Shown piece after piece: positions 1 through 7,774 of a stretch of 64,000 bases of DNA. The notes under the pieces were generated by a model. That model ran no database searches and was not told the DNA's origin. It worked only from the letters and a program-made list of their open reading frames with translations. Each line of letters starts with the position of its first letter. Within the stretch, counting starts at the first letter, position 1. Origin of the DNA: Acidimicrobiaceae bacterium (lineage in GTDB: Bacteria > Actinomycetota > Acidimicrobiia > Acidimicrobiales > RAAP-2); contig PLZF01000043.1 of the NCBI GenBank assembly GCA_003152015.1, forward strand, positions 1-64,000. The letters run 5' to 3'. The translations under genes and the position numbers were made by a program.

Positions 1-333
1 GAGGCGCAGGCGCCGGACGATCTGGGTCGGCGACTCGGCGAGGCCGGCACTGAGGAGTCTCTTGTCTGCACTGATCAGGGGCATTTCCGGGCCTCGAGCA
101 GTTGCCGCCCACGCGGCGTCGTAGAACGACAGACTGTGCTCGGCTGCCAGCGAAGAAGCGTCTCGCAGCCACTGCGAAGACAGAACGAGTGGGGTTCCAC
201 TTACGGCGAGAAGGTCGTCGAGTTGATCCGTGACATCTCGAGCCGACCATTTCAGGGATCGCACAAGAATATTGCCGACCTCGTAGACGGCGAGCTCGAT
301 GAGGTGGGCATCAACGTCTCTATGTATGTCACC
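1..333 (-). pseudogene. PIN-domain (VapC-type) ribonuclease, N-terminally truncated remnant
   Basis: The minus strand gives an open frame covering roughly the last three quarters of a PIN domain: ELAVYEVGNILVRSLKW, then LSFYDAAWAATA (an acidic motif) and PLISADKRLLSAGLAE, ending near the window edge. The first beta strand with the leading catalytic aspartate is absent. Going upstream, the frame runs directly into the 3' end of the phosphoesterase gene, with no start codon or conserved N-terminus and no antitoxin gene. I infer a decayed toxin gene. The reading frame is clear; the pseudogene status depends on the missing first 35-40 residues. Confidence 0.6.
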
Positions 334-340
334 GGTCGGC

Positions 341-1831
341 CTACTTGGCGGCGGCGGGCAGCTGGGCCGGGCCGGGTGTGCCCGTCAAGGTGGTTTGAGG
401 ATGCACCGGCAACGGCATGGGCGAACGGGGAGCCTGGGTGAAGTCGAAATCTGTGGTGATGTCTCCGAGGATGCTGACATTTTCTCGGACGTCTGGCCTT
501 GGGTCGGGCCGACCGTCGGTGCGGGGATCAATGCGTTGACCGCCGAGAAAATCATCCTCGATGAACTTGTCGTAGGCGTCGAACGAGAGCGTCTGGTGAT
601 CGATATACCCCTTCTTGGCGTAGGGGCTGATGACCATGGCCGGCACTCGCAAGCCGTATCCGTTCTCGTCGACCGACGGAGGGGCCACGTGGTCGTAGAA
701 GCCGCCCCAGTCGTCCCAGCCCAAAAGGATTGCCGTCGAGTCCCAGTCAGGGCTAGCCATGACTGCATTGACCAGGCTGGTCACGTAGGACTGGCCGTAG
801 CTCACCGGCGCGGGTGGATGCTCGCTCACTGTCCCCGACGGCACCACCCAGCTGACGGCCGGCAGGGTTCCGGCCTTTGCTGCAGAGTAGAAGTTGGTGA
901 CGGACTGGATGTTGCCGAGTTGGCCATCGTTGCGGACGGTGTCGAAATAGGGCAGCGGGTTCCAGATGCCCGGAGTCGTGGCGTTTTGCTTCACTGGCGC
1001 GCACGAGACGGTTGAGTCGTTTTGGCAGTCGGGCTCGGTCCCGGCCACGACGTAGTAGCCCCAACTCACATTGTTCTTGTGGAGCAGATAGGTGAGATCG
1101 GTCCAGGCGTAGATGGGATTCGGCGCGGTGGCGGCCGGTGAGGCGCCGGTGACGCCGCCCGCTTTAGGTGTCCCGGGTGCCTGCAATGCGTTGGTGCAGC
1201 TACTCGGGTTGTTGTGTTGGGTACAAGATGCCGACCATTCCGACACTTGGAACAGGTGCTCGGGGAGACTCCACGACGCGTTGGGTTCGAACATGTGGTC
1301 CTGAAGCACAAAGTTATTGGCATAGGCCCAATAGTTTGGAATGTCGCTTCCGGTGTGGTAGCTGGCGACATCCGGGGTCGCGGAGTTGGTGCACGCCGGA
1401 TTGGTCGGGTCGACACAACCACGCCGTCCGGCGACAGCCTGTTTTACGAAGCCGTTCATCTGTCCTGCATTGATATCGGCGGCGGCGTTGACCGCGCTGT
1501 GTGGGCCTCCTCCGTTGACGTCGGCGTGGTCGACGTAGGGTCGCACACACGGATCGTTTGCCGGGGCGGGAAGACAGGCAGTGGGCTGACCATTGGTCAT
1601 CGGAATGCCATCGGCCCCGGGGTAGGTGCCGAAGTAGGAGTCGAAGGAACGGTTCTCCTGCATGATCACAATCACGTGCCGGATCTTGTGGATCCCTGAC
1701 CCGGTGGCCACCGTCGTGCTCGATCCGGCGTGCCCGCCTGCCGTGGTAGGCGACGACGTTGGGCTTGACGAACTACACGCTGCGGCCACCACCACCACGG
1801 CCAGCGATCCGGCGATCCATCTCGCTCGCAC
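341..1831 (-). CDS. Secreted phosphoesterase (phospholipase C / acid phosphatase family), lipoprotein
   Basis: About 496 residues. The N-terminus is a signal peptide ending in [11 protein letters not shown], a lipobox-like site with the Cys as probable lipid anchor, followed by a Ser/Thr-rich linker. The mature part begins with [20 protein letters not shown], the metal-binding signature of the phosphoesterase family (Pfam PF04185; phospholipase C and AcpA-type acid phosphatases). A later [12 protein letters not shown] block is also typical. I chose the GTG at 1831 because GAGGAG lies six bases upstream; an ATG 11 codons earlier lacks such a site. It probably releases phosphate or head groups from phosphoesters at the cell surface. 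The exact substrate cannot be read from sequence. Confidence 0.88.
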   Translation of the reverse strand: MRARWIAGSLAVVVVAAACSSSSPTSSPTTAGGHAGSSTTVATGSGIHKIRHVIVIMQENRSFDSYFGTYPGADGIPMTNGQPTACLPAPANDPCVRPYVDHADVNGGGPHSAVNAAADINAGQMNGFVKQAVAGRRGCVDPTNPACTNSATPDVASYHTGSDIPNYWAYANNFVLQDHMFEPNASWSLPEHLFQVSEWSASCTQHNNPSSCTNALQAPGTPKAGGVTGASPAATAPNPIYAWTDLTYLLHKNNVSWGYYVVAGTEPDCQNDSTVSCAPVKQNATTPGIWNPLPYFDTVRNDGQLGNIQSVTNFYSAAKAGTLPAVSWVVPSGTVSEHPPAPVSYGQSYVTSLVNAVMASPDWDSTAILLGWDDWGGFYDHVAPPSVDENGYGLRVPAMVISPYAKKGYIDHQTLSFDAYDKFIEDDFLGGQRIDPRTDGRPDPRPDVRENVSILGDITTDFDFTQAPRSPMPLPVHPQTTLTGTPGPAQLPAAAK

Positions 1832-2053
1832 GGCGACCTCCTCATCGGGACGGCATCGACGCACGTAGCGCCGCTGTCGAGGCCATCTTGGCAGACGACG
1901 GTTATGGAACGGTGAGGACGTCCGACGGGTGGTTCGTGGGTCCCGTCGTCCACCACTGGTGGTGCTGGTGGAAGCCTGGGGGTTGGAAGGAGAGAGTCAC
2001 ATCGCTGATGCCGGCGGTGTGACTTTCACGGGTACCGGTGGGTTGGGTAGGGC

Positions 2054-2134
2054 TCATGGAGCCACCGGCACGGAGACTTGCTTGGTTGCGCCGATGACGG
2101 CGATCTCGAAGTCGGGACGATCGAAGCCTGTCAC
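2054..2134 (-). CDS. Possible 26-residue peptide gene in a long intergenic gap
   Basis: The interval 1832-2255 holds no long gene. On the minus strand it has a short frame starting with GTG at 2134, preceded four bases away by a purine-rich AGGGGGG that would be a strong ribosome binding site. The predicted peptide reads VTGFDRPDFEIAVIGATKQV and six further residues (SVPVAP). Its shape, an aromatic/acidic start followed by a Gly/Thr region, loosely recalls small RiPP precursors, but no maturation enzyme is visible in this window. It may equally be chance. Confidence 0.22.
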   Translation of the reverse strand: MTGFDRPDFEIAVIGATKQVSVPVAP

Positions 2135-2185
2135 GGCGCCCCCCTGCTGACGGTGGCTCACCGGTCGACTGTGCGCCGAATGGTT

Positions 2186-2207
2186 ACTTGCGGTCTTGAC
2201 CGCAAGT
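2186..2207. repeat. Near-perfect 22-bp palindrome downstream of the FadD17-like gene
   Basis: ACTTGCGGTC, two bases, then GACCGCAAGT: 10-bp arms with no mismatch. It lies about 50 bp past the stop codon of the minus-strand ligase gene. No run of T follows on either strand, so it is not a classical intrinsic terminator. It could be a protein-binding site or a stabilising 3' hairpin. Confidence 0.5.
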
Positions 2208-2255
2208 ACATAAGACTCCCTGGTCAGCGGCAGCTCATGGTCAGATTGTGGTGGA

Positions 2256-3929
2256 TCAGCGGGTGGCCACGGCCTGATCGAGATCGTCGGCCTCGGTCGA
2301 TGACAACATTCGGTAGAACGGGTCTCTCTCCGGCCGCCACCAGACCGTATCGGTGCATCGCCAGGCTTCGTTTCGCAGCACCCGCTTCAATACCTTGCTG
2401 GTGGCAGTGAGGGGAAGGTCGGATGCCACCCGCACGAACTTCGGTGCGGCCTTGGTTCCGAGGTCGGTCTGATCCGACAGAAATAGGCTGAACGCCTCCG
2501 GGTCGAATTTGGTCCCCGGGCGGAGCAACAGGGCGGCCATCACCTGGTCCCCGACGGCGATGTCGGGTACGGCGTAGACCGAGGCCAGGACCACGTCGGG
2601 GTGGCGGGTGAGGATGGCTTCCACCGGGGCGGCGGCGAAGTTCTCTCCGTCCACTCGCAACCAGTCGTAGTCACGGCCGGCGAAATAGAAGAAGTCGTCG
2701 CTGTCCCGATAGGCGAGGTCACCGGTCCAGTACCACCCATTCCGCAACCGGGCCGCGTTGGCCTCGTCGTTGTGCCAGTAGCCCTCGAAGCCGGCACCCC
2801 CGGTCTTGGAGACCATTTCGCCGATGGCCTCTTCGGCATTGAGGAGTCGACCGTATCGGTCGAAGTGGGCCCGCGGGCACTCTTGGCCGGTCTCGGAGTC
2901 GAGGATCATGGTGCCGGGCAGGGCCCGGCCCAGCGCCCCTCGGGGGGTGTCGGCCGTGCGGGTCACCGCCGCGCCACCCTCGGTCGATCCGTACGCATCC
3001 TGCACGGTGCAGCCGAACCGCTCGGCGAATCGGGCTACGTCGGCCTCAGCGGCTTCGTTCCCGAACGCCCGCCGCAAGGGATTGTCGGCATCGTCGGGAA
3101 GTTCGGGGGTGGCCAGCACATAGGAAAGCGGTTTGCCCACGTAGTTGAAGTAGGTGGCGCCGAAGGTGCGGACGTCGGAGAGGAATTGCGAGGCGGAAAA
3201 GCGCTCGCGGAGCGCCACGGTGGCCCCGGCGGCCAGGGCCGGCGCCCACCCGGTCATCAGGGCATTGGAGTGGAACAGAGGCATCGGGATGTAGCAGACG
3301 TCGTCGGCGGTCAGGTCGAACATCTGGGCCACGATGGAACCGATGCGGGCCAGTCGTCCCTGGGAGCACAGGCACGCCTTGGGGGCGCCCGAGGTACCCG
3401 AGGTGAAGAGGAGCAGGCCCAACGAGCTCTCGTCGACTCCGGCTTCGGCCGGGTCGGGGAGGGTTGCTCCGCCCGCACCGGTCAGCAACGCTCCATAGGG
3501 GGAGAGGGAGCCCGAATCGCCACTGACGTCCCCTTCGGGGGTGTCGATGACCAGAATCCGCTCGGCGGGAAGGGCGGGCCCGAGGTCGTAGCCGTTGACC
3601 AGTTGGGAGTAGGTGGAGTCAGTGATCAACAGCTGGCACTCGGTGTGGGACAGGTCTCGGGCCAACTCGTCGCCCCGGTGGGTGGGGTTACCGCCGACCA
3701 CCACCGCGCCACAGAGAGCCCCGGCTCCCATCCAGAAGACGTACTCGGGCACGTTGTCCAAGAGCAGGGCCACATGGAAGGGCCCGGGCTTCTGCATCCG
3801 AACCAGGATGGCCGCCCGCTCGGCCTGGGCCGACACGACCTCGGCGTAGGTCCACGACCGGTCCCTGAACACCAGACCGGGGTGTTGATCGTCGGCCCGC
3901 TGTCGGATCAGTTCGTCGATTGTCAGCAC
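2256..3929 (-). CDS. Acyl-CoA synthetase, FadD17-like
   Basis: A 557-residue adenylate-forming ligase that activates a carboxylic acid to its CoA thioester via an acyl-AMP. The phosphate-binding loop LLFTSGTSGAPKACLCSQG lies near residues 173-191. The block around KPLSYVLATPELPDDADNPL, the YGSTEGG motif and WYWTGDLAYRDSDDFFYFAGR closely match my recollection of mycobacterial FadD17, a member of the KstR-controlled sterol catabolism set. The start is GTG at 3929, with CGAGGGGG just upstream. It is divergent from the luciferase-like monooxygenase gene, and a KstR-like site lies between them. The substrate (fatty acid or sterol side-chain acid) is inferred. Confidence 0.88.
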   Translation of the reverse strand: MLTIDELIRQRADDQHPGLVFRDRSWTYAEVVSAQAERAAILVRMQKPGPFHVALLLDNVPEYVFWMGAGALCGAVVVGGNPTHRGDELARDLSHTECQLLITDSTYSQLVNGYDLGPALPAERILVIDTPEGDVSGDSGSLSPYGALLTGAGGATLPDPAEAGVDESSLGLLLFTSGTSGAPKACLCSQGRLARIGSIVAQMFDLTADDVCYIPMPLFHSNALMTGWAPALAAGATVALRERFSASQFLSDVRTFGATYFNYVGKPLSYVLATPELPDDADNPLRRAFGNEAAEADVARFAERFGCTVQDAYGSTEGGAAVTRTADTPRGALGRALPGTMILDSETGQECPRAHFDRYGRLLNAEEAIGEMVSKTGGAGFEGYWHNDEANAARLRNGWYWTGDLAYRDSDDFFYFAGRDYDWLRVDGENFAAAPVEAILTRHPDVVLASVYAVPDIAVGDQVMAALLLRPGTKFDPEAFSLFLSDQTDLGTKAAPKFVRVASDLPLTATSKVLKRVLRNEAWRCTDTVWWRPERDPFYRMLSSTEADDLDQAVATR

Positions 3930-3990
3930 CGGTCCCCCTCGTTCACAGTAGGCACATTACGCTCCCGAGCGGGCTGGGTAGGCACAAATC

Positions 3991-4004
3991 TGTAACACGT
4001 TGCA
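3991..4004. promoter_or_regulatory. KstR-like operator between two divergent lipid genes
   Basis: TGTAACACGTTGCA fits the published mycobacterial KstR consensus TnnAACnnGTTnnA at every fixed position. It sits 62 bp upstream of the FadD17-like start and 96 bp upstream of the monooxygenase start, a good place to repress both. A longer inverted repeat, GTAACACG to CGTGTTAC, spans about 3992-4026. No KstR-type TetR regulator gene is present in the window, so the link is inferred. Confidence 0.5.
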
Positions 4005-4099
4005 ATTTAGTCGGTGTGCGTGTTACCGTGCCAATGCGCCCGGAGCGAACATTCCCATCCCCGAGAGCGCCCCGTGGGACCGAGAGGAGCACCACCACA

Positions 4100-5323
4100 A
4101 TGGAGTTCGGAGTCTTTCTCAACGGCTATCTGCCCGGCCCGGCGGCCCACGATCCCGCCGCCGAGCACGAGATGTACAAGCGAGAGATCGCCTATGTCAT
4201 CGAGGCAGACAAGTACAACTGGAAGTACGCCTGGATCGGCGAGCACCACTCCCTCACCGAGTACAGCCACATGTCGTCACCCGAAGTGGTGATGGGCTAT
4301 CTGGCCCACGCTACCGAGCGCATCCATATCGGTACCGGCATCATGAACCTCTCTCCCCGGGTCAACCACCCTGTGCGGGCGGCCGAGCGGGTGGCGCTGC
4401 TCGATCACGTCCTCGAGGGACGTTTCGAGTGGGGCACCGGCCGCGGAGCCGGCAGCCACGAGATCGCCGCCTTCAACATTCTGGATAAGAACTCCACCAA
4501 AGCCGAGTGGAACGAAGTCATCCGCGAGATCCCACGGATGTGGGAGCAGAAAGACTACATGTTCGAGGGGGAGCACTTCACGGTGCCGTACCCGCACAAC
4601 ATTCTGCCCAAGCCCTACCAGGGCAAGGGCCACCCGCCCATCTGGGTGGGTTGCGGCAACCCGGGTACCTTCACCCAGGCCGGCGAGCTCGGCATCGGTG
4701 CCATTGCCTTCAACTTCGAGCCCATCTACAACCTCAAGGGTCGCATCGACGCCTACAAAGAGGGCGTGGCCAACTGCACCGAGCCATTGGGGCAGTTCAA
4801 GAACGACAACGTGATGATGACCAATGCGGTCATTTGTCTGAACGACCGGAAGAGGGCCCGCGAGGTTGCCCTGCGCCGTGGCCGTGGGTACCTCTACTCG
4901 TTGGTGTGCAACTACCACGACACCATTCCCCACCAAGAGGGAGTCCCGGTATGGCCGGAGCGCCCCAGCACCATCACCGACGAGGCGATGCTCGACTACC
5001 TCATCGAACAGGGTTGGATGCTGTGTGGCGAGCCCGACGAGGTGGCCGAACAGGCGGCCGCGTACCAGTCGGTGGGATGTGACCAGCTGGTGTTCGGGCT
5101 GCCGTCGGACTCCTTCATGGAGGACGAGGTCCACGAGATGCTCGAGGTGTTCGGGACCAAGGTGATCCCCCAGTTCGATACCGATCCTGTCCACTCGACC
5201 ACCCGGTACCGCGACACGGCCAAGCGGAAGTACTCGGACTTCAACTTCCCCGTCCCCGACATCACCGTGGAAGAGCTCCCCACCAACGCCATGATTCAGC
5301 TGGACGGTACCCGTACCTTCTGA
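4100..5323 (+). CDS. Luciferase-like (LLM class) flavin-dependent monooxygenase
   Basis: A 407-residue TIM-barrel protein of the bacterial luciferase superfamily. The N-terminus MEFGVFLNGYLPGP, the segment YAWIGEHHSLTEYSHMSSPE and TERIHIGTGIMNLSPRVNHP are typical flavin-pocket elements. Family members oxidise aldehydes, ketones or long-chain compounds with reduced FMN or F420. The cofactor cannot be settled here, though an F420 pathway gene (cofC/fbiD) occurs at 41.1 kb. The ATG at 4100 is preferred over an upstream in-frame GTG because homology begins there and GAGAGGAG lies upstream. Its position opposite a FadD17-like gene, with a shared KstR-like site, suggests lipid or sterol degradation. 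Confidence 0.85.
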   Translation: MEFGVFLNGYLPGPAAHDPAAEHEMYKREIAYVIEADKYNWKYAWIGEHHSLTEYSHMSSPEVVMGYLAHATERIHIGTGIMNLSPRVNHPVRAAERVALLDHVLEGRFEWGTGRGAGSHEIAAFNILDKNSTKAEWNEVIREIPRMWEQKDYMFEGEHFTVPYPHNILPKPYQGKGHPPIWVGCGNPGTFTQAGELGIGAIAFNFEPIYNLKGRIDAYKEGVANCTEPLGQFKNDNVMMTNAVICLNDRKRAREVALRRGRGYLYSLVCNYHDTIPHQEGVPVWPERPSTITDEAMLDYLIEQGWMLCGEPDEVAEQAAAYQSVGCDQLVFGLPSDSFMEDEVHEMLEVFGTKVIPQFDTDPVHSTTRYRDTAKRKYSDFNFPVPDITVEELPTNAMIQLDGTRTF

Positions 5324-5339
5324 TCGACGGTCGTCCTGG

Positions 5340-5963
5340 TCACGCTGACCACGCCGCCAGCAGTGCATCGACAGTTGTCAACGTGGCGATCAGGGGAAAG
5401 GTGTTGTCCAACACCGCGTCGGCATACACCGCCGGCAGTCCGGCCACCGCGTCGCGGGGGACCACCACCTGGTAGCCGAGGTTGACGGCTTCGATGGCCA
5501 ATCCGAGCACGCCGAGATTCACCGACACGCCGGTGGCGATGACGGTGGTAACCCCGAGGTTGCGCAGCCAGGTGTCGAGTGACGTGCCATTGAAAGGGGA
5601 GACGCCTGATAGCCGGGGACAGACCAGATCGGTCGGCTGCGGGGCCAACTCGGGCACGATCTCGGCTGAGGGGGTGCCGCTCAACATGTGGTCGGGATTG
5701 CGCAGAGCGGCGGCCACCAGTTGGCAGTTCACCGCCGTCCCGGCCCGGTCGGGTCGGAATTCGGCGGTGCAGTGGATGACCTTCACCCCGAGCGACCGGG
5801 CAGTCGAAATCAGCCGGGCGGTGGCGGGAATGACCCCCACGTGGGCCGCGGCGTCAGCCAGTTGCGGAAAGGTACTCAGGTCGCCGACCACCCCCCGTTG
5901 GATCTCCATGGTCAGCACCGCGGTGTGGGCGGGGAGGGTGAGTTCGGCGAGGTCGATGGGCAT
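5340..5963 (-). CDS. Isochorismatase-fold protein with all three catalytic positions altered
   Basis: 207 residues with the overall isochorismatase/cysteine hydrolase layout. VLTMEIQRGVVGD aligns with the usual VIDMQ strand, SPFNGTSLDTWLRNLGV precedes the nucleophile loop, and TGVSVNLGVLGLAIEAVNLGY replaces the usual TNVCV. The family's Asp-Lys-Cys triad appears as Glu, Arg (or Leu, depending on alignment) and Gly. It is therefore probably not a cysteine hydrolase and may be a binding or regulatory pseudoenzyme. It lies between two lipid-type genes, head-out from the FadD19-like gene on the same strand. Confidence 0.78.
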   Translation of the reverse strand: MPIDLAELTLPAHTAVLTMEIQRGVVGDLSTFPQLADAAAHVGVIPATARLISTARSLGVKVIHCTAEFRPDRAGTAVNCQLVAAALRNPDHMLSGTPSAEIVPELAPQPTDLVCPRLSGVSPFNGTSLDTWLRNLGVTTVIATGVSVNLGVLGLAIEAVNLGYQVVVPRDAVAGLPAVYADAVLDNTFPLIATLTTVDALLAAWSA

Positions 5964-6026
5964 CGGACAGGTTTAGTTCGGTTCAGGGACACCCGGACAC
6001 CGGAAGGTGGGCACCGGACATCGGGC

Positions 6027-7679
6027 TCACGAGTCGGTCGAGGTCCTGGCGCCACCACTGTCGGTCTCTTCGGGCACGTCCCTCACGATGTCGGCGGCCC
6101 ACCGGTAGTCGGGCTTGCCACTCGGCGACCGCAGGATGGCATCCACCACATGGAGCTGGCGGGGGACCTTGAAGCCGGCGATGGCCTCCCGGCAGTGTTG
6201 CTGGACCTCTTCGAGGGTGGGATGCCGATCGGCTCTCGGACAGATGATGGCTGCCACCCGCTGCCCCCACCGTTCGTCGTCCGCACCGACCACGATGGCG
6301 TCGAACACGTCGGGGTGAGAGCGCACGGCCGACTCGACTTCTTCGGGGAAGATCTTTTCGCCCCCGGAGTTGATGCACACCGAACCCCGCCCGAGAAGGG
6401 TGATGGAGCCGTCCTCTTCGATGGTGGCGAAATCGCCCGGCATCGAATAGCGGGTGCCGTCCACGTTGATGAACACCTCGGCCGACTTCACCGGATCGTT
6501 GTAGTACCCGAGGGGCACATCACCACTTCGGGCGATCTTCCCGATGGTGCCCGAGCCCGGGATCACCGGTTTGAGGTCGTCATCGAACACCACTGTGTTG
6601 CCGAGGGCTGTCACCGTCGGTCCGCTCCTCATGGCGGTGTTCCCCTTGCCCACGATGGTCATGCCGTTGTTGCCCGACTCCGACGAGCCCACCGCGTCGG
6701 TGATCATGATGTTGGGAAGGTGATTGAAGAACTCATCCTTCACCGGGGCGGAGAACAAGGCGGCCGATGACACCACCGCGTACAGCGAGGAGACGTCGTA
6801 GGAGGCGCCGGGATCGTCGAGCGCCTCGACCAGGGGCTTGCCCATCGCATCGCCGGTGATCATCACCGAGTTCACCTTCTCGGTCTCCACCAGGCGCCAT
6901 ACCTCGTGGGGATCGAACTTGCCCATCAACACGATGCGGTTTCCGGTGAAGCTCTGACCCATCACCGCCCACTGGGTGGCGCCATGCATGAGGGGGGCGA
7001 TGGGCAGAAAGACGATCTGGGCCCCGCCCTGGGCCCGACCCTTCTCGACCATGGCTTCAGGCCCCGAGACACGGGTGTTGGTCAACGGGTCCACCCCGCC
7101 GCCGAGAGCGAAAAAGACGTCCTCATGGCGCCACACCACGCCCTTGGGCATCCCGGTGGTTCCGCCGGTGTAGAGGATGTAGTGATCATCGTTGGAACGA
7201 GGTCCGAAGTCGCGCTCGGGCCCACCCGAGGCGATGGCGTCTTCGTACGGGACCGCTCCGGGGGGGAGGGGCTGATCGGAACCGTCGTCGACGGTGACGA
7301 TGTGCCGGAGGTCGGGAAGGTCGGGAAGCAACTCGGTGACTCGGGGCCCGAACTCGGCCTGGTGTACCAGCGCCACCAGATCCGCGTTGGTGAAGAGGTA
7401 GCGGAGCTCTTCTTTCACATAGCGGTAGTTGATGTTGATCCACACCGCCCGGAGCTTGAACACCGCCCAGGCCGTCTCCACCCACTCCACGCTGTTGACC
7501 GAGTAGATGCCGACATGGTCTCCAGGACCTACGCCGTTGGCGGCCAGGTGATGGGCGAGGCGATTGGCCCGATCTTCCATCTCGGCGTAGGTGCGCCGTT
7601 TCCCATCGACCACCAGGTACTCATTGTCGCCGAAGGCATCTACGGCCGCCTCGAACAGGTCAGCGAGGTTGAACGTCAT
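6027..7679 (-). CDS. Acyl-CoA synthetase, FadD19-like (sterol side-chain CoA ligase type)
   Basis: 550 residues. The ATP-binding loop ILYTGGTTGMPKGVVWRHED is near residues 168-187, GSSESGNNG is the second motif, and PSGKPDYRWA near the end carries the adenylation lysine. Features such as INYRYVKEELRYLFTNADLVALVH, FFTGDAM-like MITGDAMGKPLVEAL and LGRGSVCINSGGEKIFPEEVE parallel mycobacterial FadD19, the 3-oxocholest-4-en-26-oate CoA ligase, as I remember it. ATG at 7679. A KstR-like motif lies only 12 bp upstream with no clear Shine-Dalgarno, which suits a leaderless transcript under direct repression. A C26 steroid acid substrate is inferred by family resemblance. Confidence 0.88.
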   Translation of the reverse strand: MTFNLADLFEAAVDAFGDNEYLVVDGKRRTYAEMEDRANRLAHHLAANGVGPGDHVGIYSVNSVEWVETAWAVFKLRAVWININYRYVKEELRYLFTNADLVALVHQAEFGPRVTELLPDLPDLRHIVTVDDGSDQPLPPGAVPYEDAIASGGPERDFGPRSNDDHYILYTGGTTGMPKGVVWRHEDVFFALGGGVDPLTNTRVSGPEAMVEKGRAQGGAQIVFLPIAPLMHGATQWAVMGQSFTGNRIVLMGKFDPHEVWRLVETEKVNSVMITGDAMGKPLVEALDDPGASYDVSSLYAVVSSAALFSAPVKDEFFNHLPNIMITDAVGSSESGNNGMTIVGKGNTAMRSGPTVTALGNTVVFDDDLKPVIPGSGTIGKIARSGDVPLGYYNDPVKSAEVFINVDGTRYSMPGDFATIEEDGSITLLGRGSVCINSGGEKIFPEEVESAVRSHPDVFDAIVVGADDERWGQRVAAIICPRADRHPTLEEVQQHCREAIAGFKVPRQLHVVDAILRSPSGKPDYRWAADIVRDVPEETDSGGARTSTDS

Positions 7680-7690
7680 CGGCCGATAAG

Positions 7691-7704
7691 TAGAACACGT
7701 TTCT
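7691..7704. promoter_or_regulatory. Second KstR-like operator, upstream of the FadD19-like gene
   Basis: TAGAACACGTTTCT matches seven of the eight fixed positions of TnnAACnnGTTnnA and shares the core AACACGTT with the site at 3991. It lies 12 bp from the start codon of the FadD19-like gene, overlapping where a promoter or leader would be. Two such motifs within 4 kb, each next to a FadD gene, make a common regulator likely. Confidence 0.5.
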
Positions 7705-7774
7705 GTTCTGGCGGCAAGCAGGGAAGTTCGGCCAGGTTCCGTGTCTCAGGTCGGGGTTAGGAATGGGTGCCGAC

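Noticed and set aside
1214-1699. Plus-strand frames within the phosphoesterase gene
   Set aside because: Antisense shadows; the minus strand carries the phosphoesterase motif and signal peptide.
2601-3995. Long plus-strand frame opposite the FadD17-like gene
   Set aside because: It is the antisense shadow of a GC-rich gene; its Gly/Val-rich translation resembles no family and the opposite strand has clear motifs.
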